DNA of 64,000 nt, from positions 1,488,001-1,552,000 of the forward strand of contig NZ_CP195790.1 in NCBI RefSeq assembly GCF_051465645.1, given 5' to 3'. How positions within the stretch are numbered: position 1 is the stretch's first letter; every line of letters begins with the position of its first letter. Source of the stretch: Planctomicrobium sp051465645 (GTDB taxonomy: Bacteria > Planctomycetota > Planctomycetia > Planctomycetales > Planctomycetaceae). A program made the translations under genes and the position numbers. The notes beneath the pieces were generated by a model. That model was given only the letters and a program-made list of their open reading frames with translations. It did not search any database and was not told where the DNA came from. Positions 8,034-17,368 of the stretch are shown here, piece by piece.

Positions 8034-8639
8034 GCTTTCTAATGGATTCAAAGATGATGTGGCGATCCCGAAGCACGAGCAAACAAACGGCCTGAGCGAG
8101 GCTCACAAAATGTGTCCTTTTCTCGCCCTGTGTTTTGATGCAACGTCTCGATTGAAACTTCATTAAAACTTGATTTTTTTTGCAAAGATCTGTTAATCAC
8201 ACTCTTGTGTCTCGCATTTTGGGCTCGTTGATTTGGTGACGGTCACCGGCAAATTCGGAAGTTGCGTGAACCACGCTTGGCACATTCTTGTTGAAAATGC
8301 GGTGAGGATCGTTTGTTGCTCCAATCCACGAATAAAGATCGATGAAATTGACTGTCACTGCCAGTAAAAGATGAGAGCGGGACATTCCAATCCTGCAGAA
8401 AAGCGAATCTAATCAACTCGGGACAAGCTGTGTGATGAACGAAGATCGAACAATATTGGGACACACATTTTTCAACAAATAGAAATAATCACCACCTCAG
8501 GTGCATTCATGAATACAATTTCCATTTGAATCGCGCTCAAACACTACTCGGAGATAACATCTATTGGCATAAAATTGTCATTAATCGTCAATCGCCAATG
8601 TGCTGTATCGCAAATAAAATAAGAGAAATGGAATCATTC
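8034..8639. promoter_or_regulatory. divergent intergenic region before the copper ATPase gene
   Basis: About 600 bases without a convincing gene, between the leftward secreted protein and the rightward copper ATPase. A 13-base inverted repeat, GGTGAC-G-GTCACC, lies at 8235-8247 and could bind a dimeric regulator. No promoter hexamers could be assigned with confidence. Confidence 0.35.
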
Positions 8640-11120
8640 ATGGCAATTAACCAACACAATGAATCCTCTGGCGTAAATGTATCCACTAGCCTTCCAATTT
8701 CGGGCATGACGTGTGCGAGTTGCGTTGGACATGTTGAAGCCGAGCTATCCAAAGTGAAAGGAGTCAGCAGTGTCTCCGTCAATCTCGCCACGGAGCAGGC
8801 AGAGATCCGGTCGTCAACTTCAATTGACCGCATAGAACTGATCAATGCGGTCAAGAAAGCTGGATATGACGTCCCATCACATGTCATTGAACTTGAAGTC
8901 GGCGGAATGACATGTGCCACATGTGTAGGGCACGTAGAGCACGCACTGAAAGCTGTTCCTGGAGTGCGGGATGCAACTGTGAATCTGGCAACTGAGCGAG
9001 CAACCGTTCACGGGAATGCTAGTCCAGAAATGCTAATAGAGGCTATCGTAAAGGCCGGATACAAAGCTCGTATCCTTGATCCCCTGTCAGCACATAGTAC
9101 TGACAGCAGCAGAAAAGACTTGGAACTGGCTGATTTGAAGTTCAAACTGATTCTGGCAATCGTGTTAGCATTACCCGTGTTTATCCTTGAGATGGGCTCT
9201 CACATAGTCCCACGAATGCACGATTTTATCATGAACACCGTTGGCATGAGGCAAAGCTGGTATCTCCAGTTCATTCTAACCACCCTGGTGTTGTTGTTTC
9301 CGGGAAGAGGGTTTTATCTCAGAGGACTTCCTGCCTTGCTTCGCCTGGCGCCGGACATGAATTCGCTCGTCGCAGTGGGAACATTCGCAGCCTACGCATA
9401 CTCCGTCGTTGCCACATTTGCCCCAAGTCTTCTTCCGACGGGGACCGTGCACGTTTATTACGAAGCAGCAGCGGTTATCGTCGCTTTGATTCTTCTGGGC
9501 CGCTTTCTTGAGGTTCGGGCAAAAGGGAGAACTTCGGAGGCAATCAAACGTCTGGTGGGGCTTCAGGCAAAAGTTGCTCATGTCATTCGAGATGGCAGTG
9601 TCGTAGATATCCCCATTGGCGACGTTGTCTTAGGTGATCTCGTTGATGTACGCCCTGGGGAGCGGGTGCCTGTAGACGGGGTGGTTGTAAACGGAAGGAG
9701 TTATGTCGACGAGTCGATGGTCACAGGCGAGCCAATTCCCGTGGAGAAGATGTCCAGCAGCAGTGTTGTTGGAGGAACTGTCAATCAAACTGGTGCGTTC
9801 ACCCTTCGTGCTGAAGCTGTAGGTGAGAAGACCGTCCTCGCTCAAATCATTCGCCTTGTTGAACAGGCCCAGGGCTCCAAGCTGCCGATCCAGGCAGTCG
9901 TTGACAGAATCACACTGTGGTTTGTTCCCGCCGTGATGGTTGTCGCGGCAATCACGTTTCTTGTCTGGCTGGTCCTTGGCCCTTCACCGGCTCTCACCTT
10001 CGCATTGATCAATGCAGTTGCAGTGTTGATCATTGCCTGCCCGTGTGCAATGGGATTAGCAACGCCAACGTCAATCATGGTTGGCACAGGACGTGGGGCG
10101 GAGCTGGGGGTACTGTTTCGCAAGGGCGAAGCGCTGCAACTATTGAAAGATGCCAAAGTCGTGGCAGTCGACAAGACAGGGACTGTCACGGAAGGTCGGC
10201 CAGTTCTGACAGATCTGGAAATCGTGGAGGGGTCTTCGCGCGAGGTGATTTTGGGCCACGTTGCTGCTGCGGAATCCCGGTCTGAACACCCGATCGCTCG
10301 CGCCATTGTTGAAGCAGCCCGAAAGGAGAACATTCCACTTCCTGAGGTGACAGATTTCGAGTCAATCACAGGAATGGGTTTGCGTGCAACAGCTGGTGGT
10401 GTTCGTGTGGAAATCGGCGCGGACCGCTACATGCATAAGATTGGCCTCGACACTCAGGCATTCTCATCAACAGCAGAAAGGCTTGGTCATGAAGGGAAGT
10501 CGCCGTTGTATGCTGCGTTGAATGGGAAGCTGGCGGCGATCATCGCCGTTGCCGACCCAATCAAGCCGGACGCGGTGAGTGCGATTTCTTCACTTCATCA
10601 ACTGGGGCTGAAAGTGGCCATGATTACTGGCGATAACGCGCGGACGGCAAAAGCAATCGCCGCTCAGGTTGGAATAGATGAGGTGGTAGCGGAGGTCCTT
10701 CCTAAAGGGAAAGTTGACGCGGTTCGGCGGTTAAAGTCTGAACATGGTCGTGTCGCCTTCGTTGGTGATGGTATTAATGATGCCCCTGCCCTGGCTGAAG
10801 CTGACGTTGGACTGGCGATCGGAACCGGAACCGACGTGGCGATCGAGTCTGCCGATGTGGTGCTCATGTCTGGCAACCTGCAAGGAGTTCCGAACGCGAT
10901 TGCATTGTCAAAGGCAACTATCGGTAATATTCAACAAAATCTCTTCTGGGCTTTCGCTTATAACACCGCTTTGATTCCTGTTGCTGCGGGCATACTCTAC
11001 CCGTTCTTTGGAATTCTACTGTCGCCTATCTTCGCTGCGGGAGCGATGGCCCTGTCGAGCGTATTTGTTCTTGCTAATGCCTTGCGACTAAGGCAATTCC
11101 AACCGAAGCGGAATCCGTAA
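8640..11120 (+). CDS. copA: P1B-1-type copper (Cu+/Ag+) translocating ATPase
   Basis: 826 residues from the ATG at 8640; ATG at 8628 and an upstream TTG at 8526 are alternatives, and AGAGA lies about 10 bases before 8640. Two N-terminal heavy-metal-associated domains carry GMTCASC (near residue 25) and GMTCATC (near 93). Membrane helices follow, then the actuator loop VTGEP, the ion-binding CPC in IIACPCAMG, the phosphorylation site DKTGT, the nucleotide-binding SEHPIARA and the hinge GDGINDAPALAEADVG. CPC with tandem CxxC domains is the signature of Cu+/Ag+ exporters that pump cytosolic monovalent copper outward at ATP cost. It starts a run of metal-resistance genes, with the ECF sigma gene overlapping or directly downstream. 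Confidence 0.94.
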   Translation: MAINQHNESSGVNVSTSLPISGMTCASCVGHVEAELSKVKGVSSVSVNLATEQAEIRSSTSIDRIELINAVKKAGYDVPSHVIELEVGGMTCATCVGHVEHALKAVPGVRDATVNLATERATVHGNASPEMLIEAIVKAGYKARILDPLSAHSTDSSRKDLELADLKFKLILAIVLALPVFILEMGSHIVPRMHDFIMNTVGMRQSWYLQFILTTLVLLFPGRGFYLRGLPALLRLAPDMNSLVAVGTFAAYAYSVVATFAPSLLPTGTVHVYYEAAAVIVALILLGRFLEVRAKGRTSEAIKRLVGLQAKVAHVIRDGSVVDIPIGDVVLGDLVDVRPGERVPVDGVVVNGRSYVDESMVTGEPIPVEKMSSSSVVGGTVNQTGAFTLRAEAVGEKTVLAQIIRLVEQAQGSKLPIQAVVDRITLWFVPAVMVVAAITFLVWLVLGPSPALTFALINAVAVLIIACPCAMGLATPTSIMVGTGRGAELGVLFRKGEALQLLKDAKVVAVDKTGTVTEGRPVLTDLEIVEGSSREVILGHVAAAESRSEHPIARAIVEAARKENIPLPEVTDFESITGMGLRATAGGVRVEIGADRYMHKIGLDTQAFSSTAERLGHEGKSPLYAALNGKLAAIIAVADPIKPDAVSAISSLHQLGLKVAMITGDNARTAKAIAAQVGIDEVVAEVLPKGKVDAVRRLKSEHGRVAFVGDGINDAPALAEADVGLAIGTGTDVAIESADVVLMSGNLQGVPNAIALSKATIGNIQQNLFWAFAYNTALIPVAAGILYPFFGILLSPIFAAGAMALSSVFVLANALRLRQFQPKRNP

Positions 11121-11164
11121 TGATCCTGCAGCACACATCCTCAATCCAAATGAAAGGTTCGGTA

Positions 11165-11752
11165 ATGGGTCAGCAGGACGAAGTGTCGTTGTCAGATTCG
11201 ACTGTTGGGATCTTACTCGCCAATCATCGACAATTTCTAAGCTTTCTTCAAAAGCGAGTCGGTAGCCAGCAAGAGGCAGAAGAAATTCTGCAAAATGCAT
11301 ATGTTCGATCTCTGGAAAAATCTGATCAGATCCGTGACACAGAGAACGTGGTTGCCTGGTTCTATCGACTTCTCCGAAACGCCATTGTTGATAAATATCG
11401 CAAGGACGATGCCGCGCGTCGTTCTCTCGTGTCGCTGTATCAACAAACCTTAGCGCTTCCAACGCATCCTGATCCAGAAACAGAACGTGTGCTCTGTGAA
11501 TGCGTCAAAGGCTTACTGTCCACTCTCAAGCCGGAACAAGCGTCGCTGATCAATCTTGTCGACATGCAGGGTAATGACATCGCTACGGTCACTGAGTCAC
11601 TGGGAATTTCTCGTGGAGCCGCTCGAATCCGCCTGCATCGAGCACGCGCTGCGTTGCGGAAGCAATTGGAGCGCACTTGTCGTACGTGCGCTACTCATGG
11701 GTGCTTGGATTGCACCTGCCAGAGAAGGGCCAGTGATCTCGAGACAACTTGA
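11165..11752 (+). CDS. ECF sigma factor with CxC linker and C-terminal Cys-rich tail (CorE-like)
   Basis: 195 residues from the ATG at 11165, preceded by AAAGG; an in-frame ATG at 11120 overlaps the ATPase stop (TAATG) and is the alternative. Sigma region 2 covers about residues 15-85 (EEILQNAYVRSL, VAWFYRLLRNAIVDKYRK) and region 4 about 115-165 (GISRGAARIRLHRARAALR). Two unusual features stand out: CEC at residues 111-113 in the linker between regions 2 and 4, and a tail with cysteines at 172, 175, 180, 183 and 185. ECF sigma factors of the CorE (ECF44) group have this combination, and there the cysteines sense copper or a related metal directly, without an anti-sigma factor. No anti-sigma gene is adjacent here. 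Confidence 0.85.
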   Translation: MGQQDEVSLSDSTVGILLANHRQFLSFLQKRVGSQQEAEEILQNAYVRSLEKSDQIRDTENVVAWFYRLLRNAIVDKYRKDDAARRSLVSLYQQTLALPTHPDPETERVLCECVKGLLSTLKPEQASLINLVDMQGNDIATVTESLGISRGAARIRLHRARAALRKQLERTCRTCATHGCLDCTCQRRASDLETT

Positions 11753-11922
11753 TCGTTTGAACTCAAAAAGCCCCAATGTCGTCATGTGAATCATGCAAGA
11801 ATTCCTGAAACGCTTGGTGGGGACATCCGTCTGCCTATTCAGTTGCAGGAAGAATCATCGATTCCTCCCACTCCCATGCCCCGATGAAGTGGGCAGTCAA
11901 CATTTCCAGTGGAGCTGATGCC

Positions 11923-12144
11923 ATGACAACCACACGCCGTTTTCGCACGAACATCAATTGCGGGTCTTGTGTTGCGAGAGTGTCCCCTTTTCTGAACAAG
12001 GAGCCATCAATCAGTCGATGGGCGGTCGACACAGGAAAGGCTGAAAAAGTTTTGACTGTTGAAGGCGAAAACTTTACTGCAGAAACGGTCAGGAGCGCTA
12101 TTGAACGTGCCGGCTACCGAGTAATCGACGAAATTCCAGCTTAA
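11923..12144 (+). CDS. HMA-domain protein, CopZ-like copper chaperone
   Basis: 73 residues from the ATG at 11923, chosen because GGAG lies about 8 bases upstream; the frame is open from 11884. The sequence fits one heavy-metal-associated domain: TRRFRTNINCGSCVARV carries the CxxC metal ligands, and the end (VRSAIERAGYRVIDEI) is the last helix and strand of the fold. The usual Met before the first Cys is Asn. Such proteins carry Cu+ in the cytosol to the exporter, here probably the P1B ATPase upstream. Confidence 0.75.
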   Translation: MTTTRRFRTNINCGSCVARVSPFLNKEPSISRWAVDTGKAEKVLTVEGENFTAETVRSAIERAGYRVIDEIPA

Positions 12145-12758
12145 AATTCGGCCTGCCGACTCAATTGCCCCCGCCAGCTTCTGGGCAGTCACCCCAGCAA
12201 GCGTGATTGTCCAGAAACTGGTGGTTTGAGATGACTCGCAACCACCAGAATCGCTCCGTACAAATTCAGATGGTGTCGATCCTTGCTGTTTTTCCGGACG
12301 CAAATACGGCCTCGATTCTCTGTACCCCCTGCTTTTCTCGGACTGCGGCTTTAGGGGCTATACTGGTAGCTGCCCTACCCCCGGTTGCTCATGAAACTGC
12401 CACGGTTTGAGTGGCTGTCACCTTCCCCGCTCTCGTCGCCAAAATTGAATCTGAGGAATGATGAGGCGTGCCGGGCTCGCACTTCGTTCAATCTTTTCTG
12501 TATGCCAAATATTTGTTCAATCGACTTAAAAGTTGAGAACTCTTGAAATCTTCAGAAGAGATCAGGGCACGGAGCGATCTTGAGGGAGATTTTCGACACT
12601 GTGAACCCTTGTTCATTTTTTTTGAAACAGGAGGTAACATAGGTGGGGCTCCAGAAAGCAGAATCTTCAGAGTGATTCCGTTGGTCGCATTCTCAATATT
12701 CGGAAAGCCTTGGGACGGATGGTTTTAGGTGAATTTCCTCCCAGTCTGAGGAAAATGT
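12145..12758. other. intergenic stretch without a supported gene
   Basis: About 610 bases between the HMA chaperone and the second ECF promoter region. Short open frames exist (for example 12207-12410 and 12543-12728), but they lack a ribosome binding site, have unusual composition and match nothing I recognise. Confidence 0.5.
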
Positions 12759-12788
12759 GGAATCCTCGCAAATGATCAACGTGTTCGT
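12759..12788 (+). promoter_or_regulatory. candidate ECF-type promoter of the sigma/anti-sigma operon
   Basis: GGAATCC at 12759-12765 and CGTGTT at 12780-12785 resemble the -35 and -10 elements of ECF promoters, spaced 14 bases apart and about 30 bases before the sigma gene. Autoregulation is common for ECF operons. The match is short and could be chance. Confidence 0.3.
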
Positions 12789-12815
12789 AAAATGGTGTGA
12801 AGGAATGATTGGGTA

Positions 12816-13391
12816 ATGGCATCTAATGAATCGACCCTCACAGGCATTCACGCAGGCATAATATCGCCTGACGAGGAACTGCTGGTGAGGTGTCGTGCCG
12901 GTCAGCGGGATGCACAATTACACCTTTATGAGTCATTTCGGGGTCAAGTTTATCGATTGATGGTTCGGATCGTCGGTATGCAGGAGGCTGAGGACCTGAC
13001 ACAACAGGTATTTCTTCAGCTTTTTCGCAAAATCGAACAGTTCTCAGCCCAATCTCGCTTTGAAACTTGGCTTTACCGATTGGCGATGAATGAGGCGTTG
13101 CAGCATCTGCGTAAGAAACGGCGGCGGAACATCCAGCCACTGATGCATGAACCCATGAGTCAACCGAGCCAGGAAGGAGCGCGTTCAGAGGACAGGGAAA
13201 TTCTAGAGCGGGCGCTGTCACAACTTGATCCGGAGTTGCGTGCCATTTTTGTGCTTCGCGAAGTTCAAGGGCAGTCGTATCGCGAGATTGCCGACACTCT
13301 CGAAATTCCAGAGGGAACAGTGGGGTCTCGGCTGAATCGAGCGAGACGGGAGCTGCGACAGCACCTTGCCGACTTGGGTTGGGAATCGTGA
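12816..13391 (+). CDS. ECF-family RNA polymerase sigma factor (RpoE type)
   Basis: 191 residues. Region 2 is clear (LYESFRGQVYRLMVRIVGMQ, AEDLTQQVFLQLFRKI, FETWLYRLAMNEAL), as is region 4 (LDPELRAIFVLREVQGQSY, IAEI-like turn in EIADTLEIPEGTVGSRLNRAR). GAAGGA precedes the start. It sits one base from the anti-sigma gene and so is a classic ECF/anti-sigma pair. The anti-sigma partner has an extracytoplasmic Cys-rich domain, so envelope metal stress is the likely signal. It probably controls its own operon and perhaps the efflux genes downstream. Confidence 0.9.
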   Translation: MASNESTLTGIHAGIISPDEELLVRCRAGQRDAQLHLYESFRGQVYRLMVRIVGMQEAEDLTQQVFLQLFRKIEQFSAQSRFETWLYRLAMNEALQHLRKKRRRNIQPLMHEPMSQPSQEGARSEDREILERALSQLDPELRAIFVLREVQGQSYREIADTLEIPEGTVGSRLNRARRELRQHLADLGWES

Positions 13392-13392
13392 A

Positions 13393-14232
13393 ATGAACTG
13401 TTCAAAAGTGAATCAATTGCTTTCTGCCTACTACGATGGAGAACTGTCGGACGAATTGCACGAAGCCGTGCGAGAGCATCTCGGCCAGTGCGACGGATGT
13501 GCCGTTGAACTTCGCGGATTTGAAAGACTTTCCCTGATGGCAAGGTTCATTGAATCCGCCACGCCCCCTGACCACCTCTGGGAACGGATTGAAGTCACCT
13601 TAGATGAGCCAGAGTCCCATCGGATTAAACCGGAGGCTTCTCTTGCTCAGAACTCATATATATCACGCTCACGAATGATTATTGCTGTAGCGGCAACGAT
13701 TGCCGTTGGGATTGCCGTATTTATGCTCCAAAGTTGGCGGCATCTTGAACACCACAACCATTTCACCACCGAATTCAACCAATACCTCTTGGAATTCAAC
13801 AGAGACCCAGAAGCGGCTCAAAAATTCCTCCTTGACAAATACGAAAATCATCGCGTGTCCCCGGAGCAAGCTACCAAGCTGGTCGGCTACCGACCAGTAA
13901 TCGCGGCTGGAGCTCCTCCCGAGTACAAGATTGCGTCAACATTTGTGGTAAAAATGCCTTGTTGCACGTGCGTACAGACCCTGTGCCAACGAGCTGACGG
14001 GAGTGCTCTGGCGATTTTTGAACATAACGACACTGCGCTCGAATGGTTTGGAGATCGCCCGGCTATCACTGCCAGTTGTCACGGAAAAGGGTGTTGTCTC
14101 GTGCAGCTGAAAGATTCAACGGCGGTCAGCTGGAAGCAAGGCAATCGATATATCACTGTAATTGGAGTTCGGGAATTCAGTGAAATCGATCGGATTTTGA
14201 CCTGGCTTGACCAGACTCAGAGACCCTCTTGA
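13393..14232 (+). CDS. zinc-finger transmembrane anti-sigma factor with Cys-rich outer domain
   Basis: 279 residues; the ATG at 13393 follows the sigma stop by one base. The N-terminal ZAS motif is His29-x3-Cys33-x2-Cys36 (EHLGQCDGC), which binds the sigma factor in the cytoplasm. One transmembrane helix lies at about 94-112 (MIIAVAATIAVGIAVFML). The outer domain is unusual: it carries KMPCCTCVQTLC and SCHGKGCC plus histidines, suitable for soft-metal binding. Its family is known to release the sigma factor when the outer domain senses stress. Direct metal sensing by the Cys clusters is my inference from the sequence and the island it lies in. Confidence 0.83.
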   Translation: MNCSKVNQLLSAYYDGELSDELHEAVREHLGQCDGCAVELRGFERLSLMARFIESATPPDHLWERIEVTLDEPESHRIKPEASLAQNSYISRSRMIIAVAATIAVGIAVFMLQSWRHLEHHNHFTTEFNQYLLEFNRDPEAAQKFLLDKYENHRVSPEQATKLVGYRPVIAAGAPPEYKIASTFVVKMPCCTCVQTLCQRADGSALAIFEHNDTALEWFGDRPAITASCHGKGCCLVQLKDSTAVSWKQGNRYITVIGVREFSEIDRILTWLDQTQRPS

Positions 14233-14405
14233 CGTTTGATGAATTTCGACAACAGTCAACACTTCGTTAATATCTAGTTTGATCTAACATTTAGTACGAC
14301 GTATAATCTAAGTGCCCTGCAGAATTGTTGTCAAAGTCGCCGATAATGAAATCGTTCTTTTTGATCTAAAAGCAGTAAGAGGAAAGTGACGGTTTCAGGA
14401 TCATT

Positions 14406-14864
14406 ATGTTTCGGATCGTACTCGCTATCTACGTGCTGATGCTGTCGCTCATGGGGCCTTCCCCATGTTGCTGCTCTATCGGCCGTGCAGCCAGGACGGT
14501 CCTGTCAACATTTGATTTAACAGGCAATCGGGATGCTGAATGGTCTCCCTGCTGCAAGGCGGAACGAAACCAAACCTTACACGAGGATTCGAGCAACCAC
14601 TCTCCGGTTTATTCTGATTCTGATTATTCGGGTGACTGTTGTGAATGCAAACAAAGCGTTTGCAGTGCCTTGCCGAAACCTCCGGTCGATCATACGGTCG
14701 AATTGCCCCGCTCTTGGTCAGATCACTTGACTTTAGGTGTGAGCTCGCCGGTACTTTTCGCGTATGTGCAGTCCGCTCGGGCGTTGCTTCTGCCTGACAC
14801 CGTTCTGTACGCAACTTCTTCAGGGCGCGAAATCCGCATCTCTCTATGCTCGTGGGTATGCTAA
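14406..14864 (+). CDS. small secreted Cys-rich protein
   Basis: 152 residues with an N-terminal hydrophobic segment (MFRIVLAIYVLMLSLMG) that could be a signal peptide, directly followed by CCC. Further cysteine groups are SPCCKAE and GDCCECKQSVC. The C-terminal half lacks clear features and ends in a Cys. Short secreted proteins with CC and CxxC groups recur in planctomycete metal loci, and a similar style of protein is found at 53076. Periplasmic metal buffering is inferred, not shown. Confidence 0.55.
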   Translation: MFRIVLAIYVLMLSLMGPSPCCCSIGRAARTVLSTFDLTGNRDAEWSPCCKAERNQTLHEDSSNHSPVYSDSDYSGDCCECKQSVCSALPKPPVDHTVELPRSWSDHLTLGVSSPVLFAYVQSARALLLPDTVLYATSSGREIRISLCSWVC

Positions 14865-15110
14865 AGACCACGCTGCTGTCCGCGATGTCTTGATCCGTTT
14901 ATGGTCAGGACGAGTTGGTTACGGCATTCTCAGCTATTTTTCAGTTGCGTTGAACAGTTCTGTATTGCATTCAAGGTCAACCGGGCCTCGTGTGCGCTCT
15001 TCGCAATTGTTCACGATCGCTGCCACCTCCATGATTCGCTTGGAGTAATGGTATGAATCTTCTTGATTTACTGCATTTTTATGACCTCACCTGTAGGGAA
15101 GGATCGAGCC

Positions 15111-16004
15111 ATGCGTGTTATTAAAACCTGGACTGCATTCAGTCTGGTTGCTGCCAGCGGAATGTTTTTATGGGGCTGCTCAGGAAATAATCCTACGGCA
15201 CCCGTTGAATCAACATCGCAACAAGAGACCAGTTCACCTACACAGCCAACAGATGTTACGTCGTCATTGCTACCCTCACCCCCAAAGGAAAGTGAAGGTG
15301 AACACGGCCATAAGCCCGGTGCACATGGTGGAATTATGGTCTCTCTCGGCCGAGACAGCTATCACGCGGAGGCAGTTTTTGAGCAGGGAGGGCGGCTTCG
15401 GCTCTACACACTCGGACAAGACGAAACGCGTGTGATTGATGTTGAATCCCAAAAGCTCAAAGGGTTCGTGAAAGCTGAGGGGGAGTCCACTGCACACCCT
15501 TTCACGATGGACGCAGAACCCCAAGAGGGTGACGCACAGGGGCGTGCATCGCAGTTTGTTGGGACGCTACCGAACGAACTTCAAGGTCGCAATCTTGAAG
15601 TGACGATTCCGAATATCGTGATTTCCGGAGAGCGTTTCCGAATTGGTTTCAAGTCAAAACTTGAACAGCATGGCGAGGAAATGCCATCGAAACTCGTTGA
15701 AGAAGAAGAGCGGCAACTCTACCTGACGCCCGGTGGGAACTACACAGAAGCTGACATCGCCGCTAATGGCGGAGTAACAGCCAGTGTGAAGTTCCGCGGC
15801 CTGAAGTCAGAACACGACATGTTTCCTAAGCCGGGAGATAAGATCTGCCCTATTACGGAGACAAAAGCAAATTCCGCCTTCTCGTGGGTGGTTGGGGGGA
15901 ATCGATATGAGTTCTGCTGCCCACCATGTGTAGACGAGTTTCTCAAAGAGGCGAAGAGCGGCGGGAGCAAACTTAAGCTGCCGGAAGAATATGTGAAACG
16001 ATAG
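15111..16004 (+). CDS. lipoprotein with C-terminal TRASH/YHS-like metal domain
   Basis: 297 residues from the ATG at 15111, which has GGAAGGA upstream; the frame is open from 15063. A lipoprotein signal ends in the lipobox-like LWGC-S. After a Ser/Thr/Pro linker comes a His-rich patch (EHGHKPGAHGG) and a beta-rich middle domain. The C-terminus carries CPITETKAN, then YEFCCPPCVDEFLKEA, the CP...CCxxC pattern of TRASH/YHS-type metal-binding domains. The protein is expected to be anchored in the outer periplasm and bind copper or silver. It is the first of three neighbouring genes with this CC..C module. Confidence 0.75.
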   Translation: MRVIKTWTAFSLVAASGMFLWGCSGNNPTAPVESTSQQETSSPTQPTDVTSSLLPSPPKESEGEHGHKPGAHGGIMVSLGRDSYHAEAVFEQGGRLRLYTLGQDETRVIDVESQKLKGFVKAEGESTAHPFTMDAEPQEGDAQGRASQFVGTLPNELQGRNLEVTIPNIVISGERFRIGFKSKLEQHGEEMPSKLVEEEERQLYLTPGGNYTEADIAANGGVTASVKFRGLKSEHDMFPKPGDKICPITETKANSAFSWVVGGNRYEFCCPPCVDEFLKEAKSGGSKLKLPEEYVKR

Positions 16005-16048
16005 TCATGTGTCACTTTTTTGGGATCAATTCATTACAAGGAAATTCA

Positions 16049-16432
16049 ATGAAAACCATTTCTCGCGTTGCACTGGGGTGCGCTCTGCTGATGTTCTCTA
16101 TTGCGATCACTGGGTGTGGGGCTGCTCAATCTACCGAACCAACTGGTGGAAACAACGGACGCCAAACGACGAAGTCTGAAGCAGACGAACGTCAGGATGC
16201 ATTGGCAAAACTTGACGTAGAGGACCGTGCTCATGCCGTGGCACAGGGATACTGTGCAGTATCAGAGGAACCACTCGGATCAATGGGAGTTCCTATCAAA
16301 GTGGTCATCAACGATCAGTCTGTATTTGTATGCTGTAAAGGTTGTGAGAAAAAGGCCAAGGCAGATGCTGAACTCACATTATCGAAGGTCAACGAACTCA
16401 AGGAACGAGTGAAAATCGAACTGAATAAATAG
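16049..16432 (+). CDS. small lipoprotein with one TRASH-like CC..C domain
   Basis: 127 residues from the ATG at 16049 with AAGGAAA upstream. The signal sequence ends in a lipobox (ITGCG). A helical linker precedes a single copy of the module YCAVSEEPLGSMGVPIKV, then VFVCCKGCEKKAKAD. The same pattern occurs twice in the next gene, so the two are paralogues. A periplasmic metal-binding or metal-transfer role is inferred from the cysteines and the position in front of the RND efflux genes. Confidence 0.75.
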   Translation: MKTISRVALGCALLMFSIAITGCGAAQSTEPTGGNNGRQTTKSEADERQDALAKLDVEDRAHAVAQGYCAVSEEPLGSMGVPIKVVINDQSVFVCCKGCEKKAKADAELTLSKVNELKERVKIELNK

Positions 16433-16532
16433 CCAATGGATCGGACTCAGAATTGCGCATTCTTTCAGTCGCGATCATCAGAATGACTGCATACACAGGA
16501 ACACTGTAAAGTTTAAACGGGGTTTAACGCTT

Positions 16533-17141
16533 ATGAATACGAAATGCATTCAGATGAATTTTACTTTTCTCGTCTTGTCGACAGCCTTCGTGCTTGCTCT
16601 TGGATTCACCAACCACTCTTTGCATGCTGATGGCAAAAGCACTAGTGCGGTTCCAGAAAAGTCTGTTGAATCTCGGGTTAGCGAGGCACTCGCCAAACTT
16701 TCCGTGTCCGATCGTGCCGCCGTTCTGTCACAACGGTACTGTCCGCTGATGAGTCGAGAACGACTGGGGGCGATGGGGGCTCCTATCAAGGTCACCATCG
16801 AAGGGACTGAGCTCTTCGTCTGCTGTGAAGGATGTTCGGACGAAGCTGTAAAGCACAGCAAAGAAACTCTGGCTACTGTGGGAAGGCTTAAAAGGTGCAC
16901 AGTCGCACTTGCCAAACTTCCGGCAGCAGACCAGATACTTGCGGAGGCTCAGTTATTCTGCCCAATTGCCGAGGGAAGTCGATTAGGCGGAATGGGTCCA
17001 CCAGTGAAAGTGCTGCTGGACGGTCAACCCGTCTTCGTCTGTTGCAAACCGTGCGTTGCGAAGGCGCAGTTGGACAAAAAGGCCACACTTGCAAGGGTGA
17101 AGGAGATTCAGCAAGAGAACTCCAAAGCATCACATCACTGA
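16533..17141 (+). CDS. secreted protein with two tandem TRASH-like domains
   Basis: 202 residues with a signal peptide (FTFLVLSTAFVLALGF). Two tandem copies of one module follow: YCPLMSRERLGAMGAPIKV with FVCCEGCSDEA, and FCPIAEGSRLGGMGPPVKV with FVCCKPCVAKA. Each copy has one Cys before an (L)G-x-MG-x-P-x-KV turn and a CCxxC after it. It lies directly upstream of the RND efflux operon with the related single-domain lipoprotein. This suggests a set of periplasmic metal carriers feeding the pump. Confidence 0.77.
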   Translation: MNTKCIQMNFTFLVLSTAFVLALGFTNHSLHADGKSTSAVPEKSVESRVSEALAKLSVSDRAAVLSQRYCPLMSRERLGAMGAPIKVTIEGTELFVCCEGCSDEAVKHSKETLATVGRLKRCTVALAKLPAADQILAEAQLFCPIAEGSRLGGMGPPVKVLLDGQPVFVCCKPCVAKAQLDKKATLARVKEIQQENSKASHH

Positions 17142-17368
17142 AGCTGCGGATGGATTGTTGCCACTTGAACTGGGACCGTTCCGAAAATCAAGAGAGCTTC
17201 AATCGAGCATGACGAGTCTAGTGCCGTGTCACGGCTTGGGTTTCGGGTGCGTGACCGCAAAACCGCCCGTCGTTGCCGGGCTTGCGTCATCGTCAATCCG
17301 AATTTTTAACAGTGACAATGCACTAGTGAAGCCGCCACGTCCAATTTTCCCCACCGGAGATTACGAAA

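Noticed and set aside
12207..12728. Short frames in the gap before the second ECF sigma gene
   Set aside because: No ribosome binding site, odd composition, no motif.
14764..15048. 94-residue frame overlapping the end of the Cys-rich gene at 14406
   Set aside because: It overlaps a better gene in another frame and has no family or ribosome binding site.
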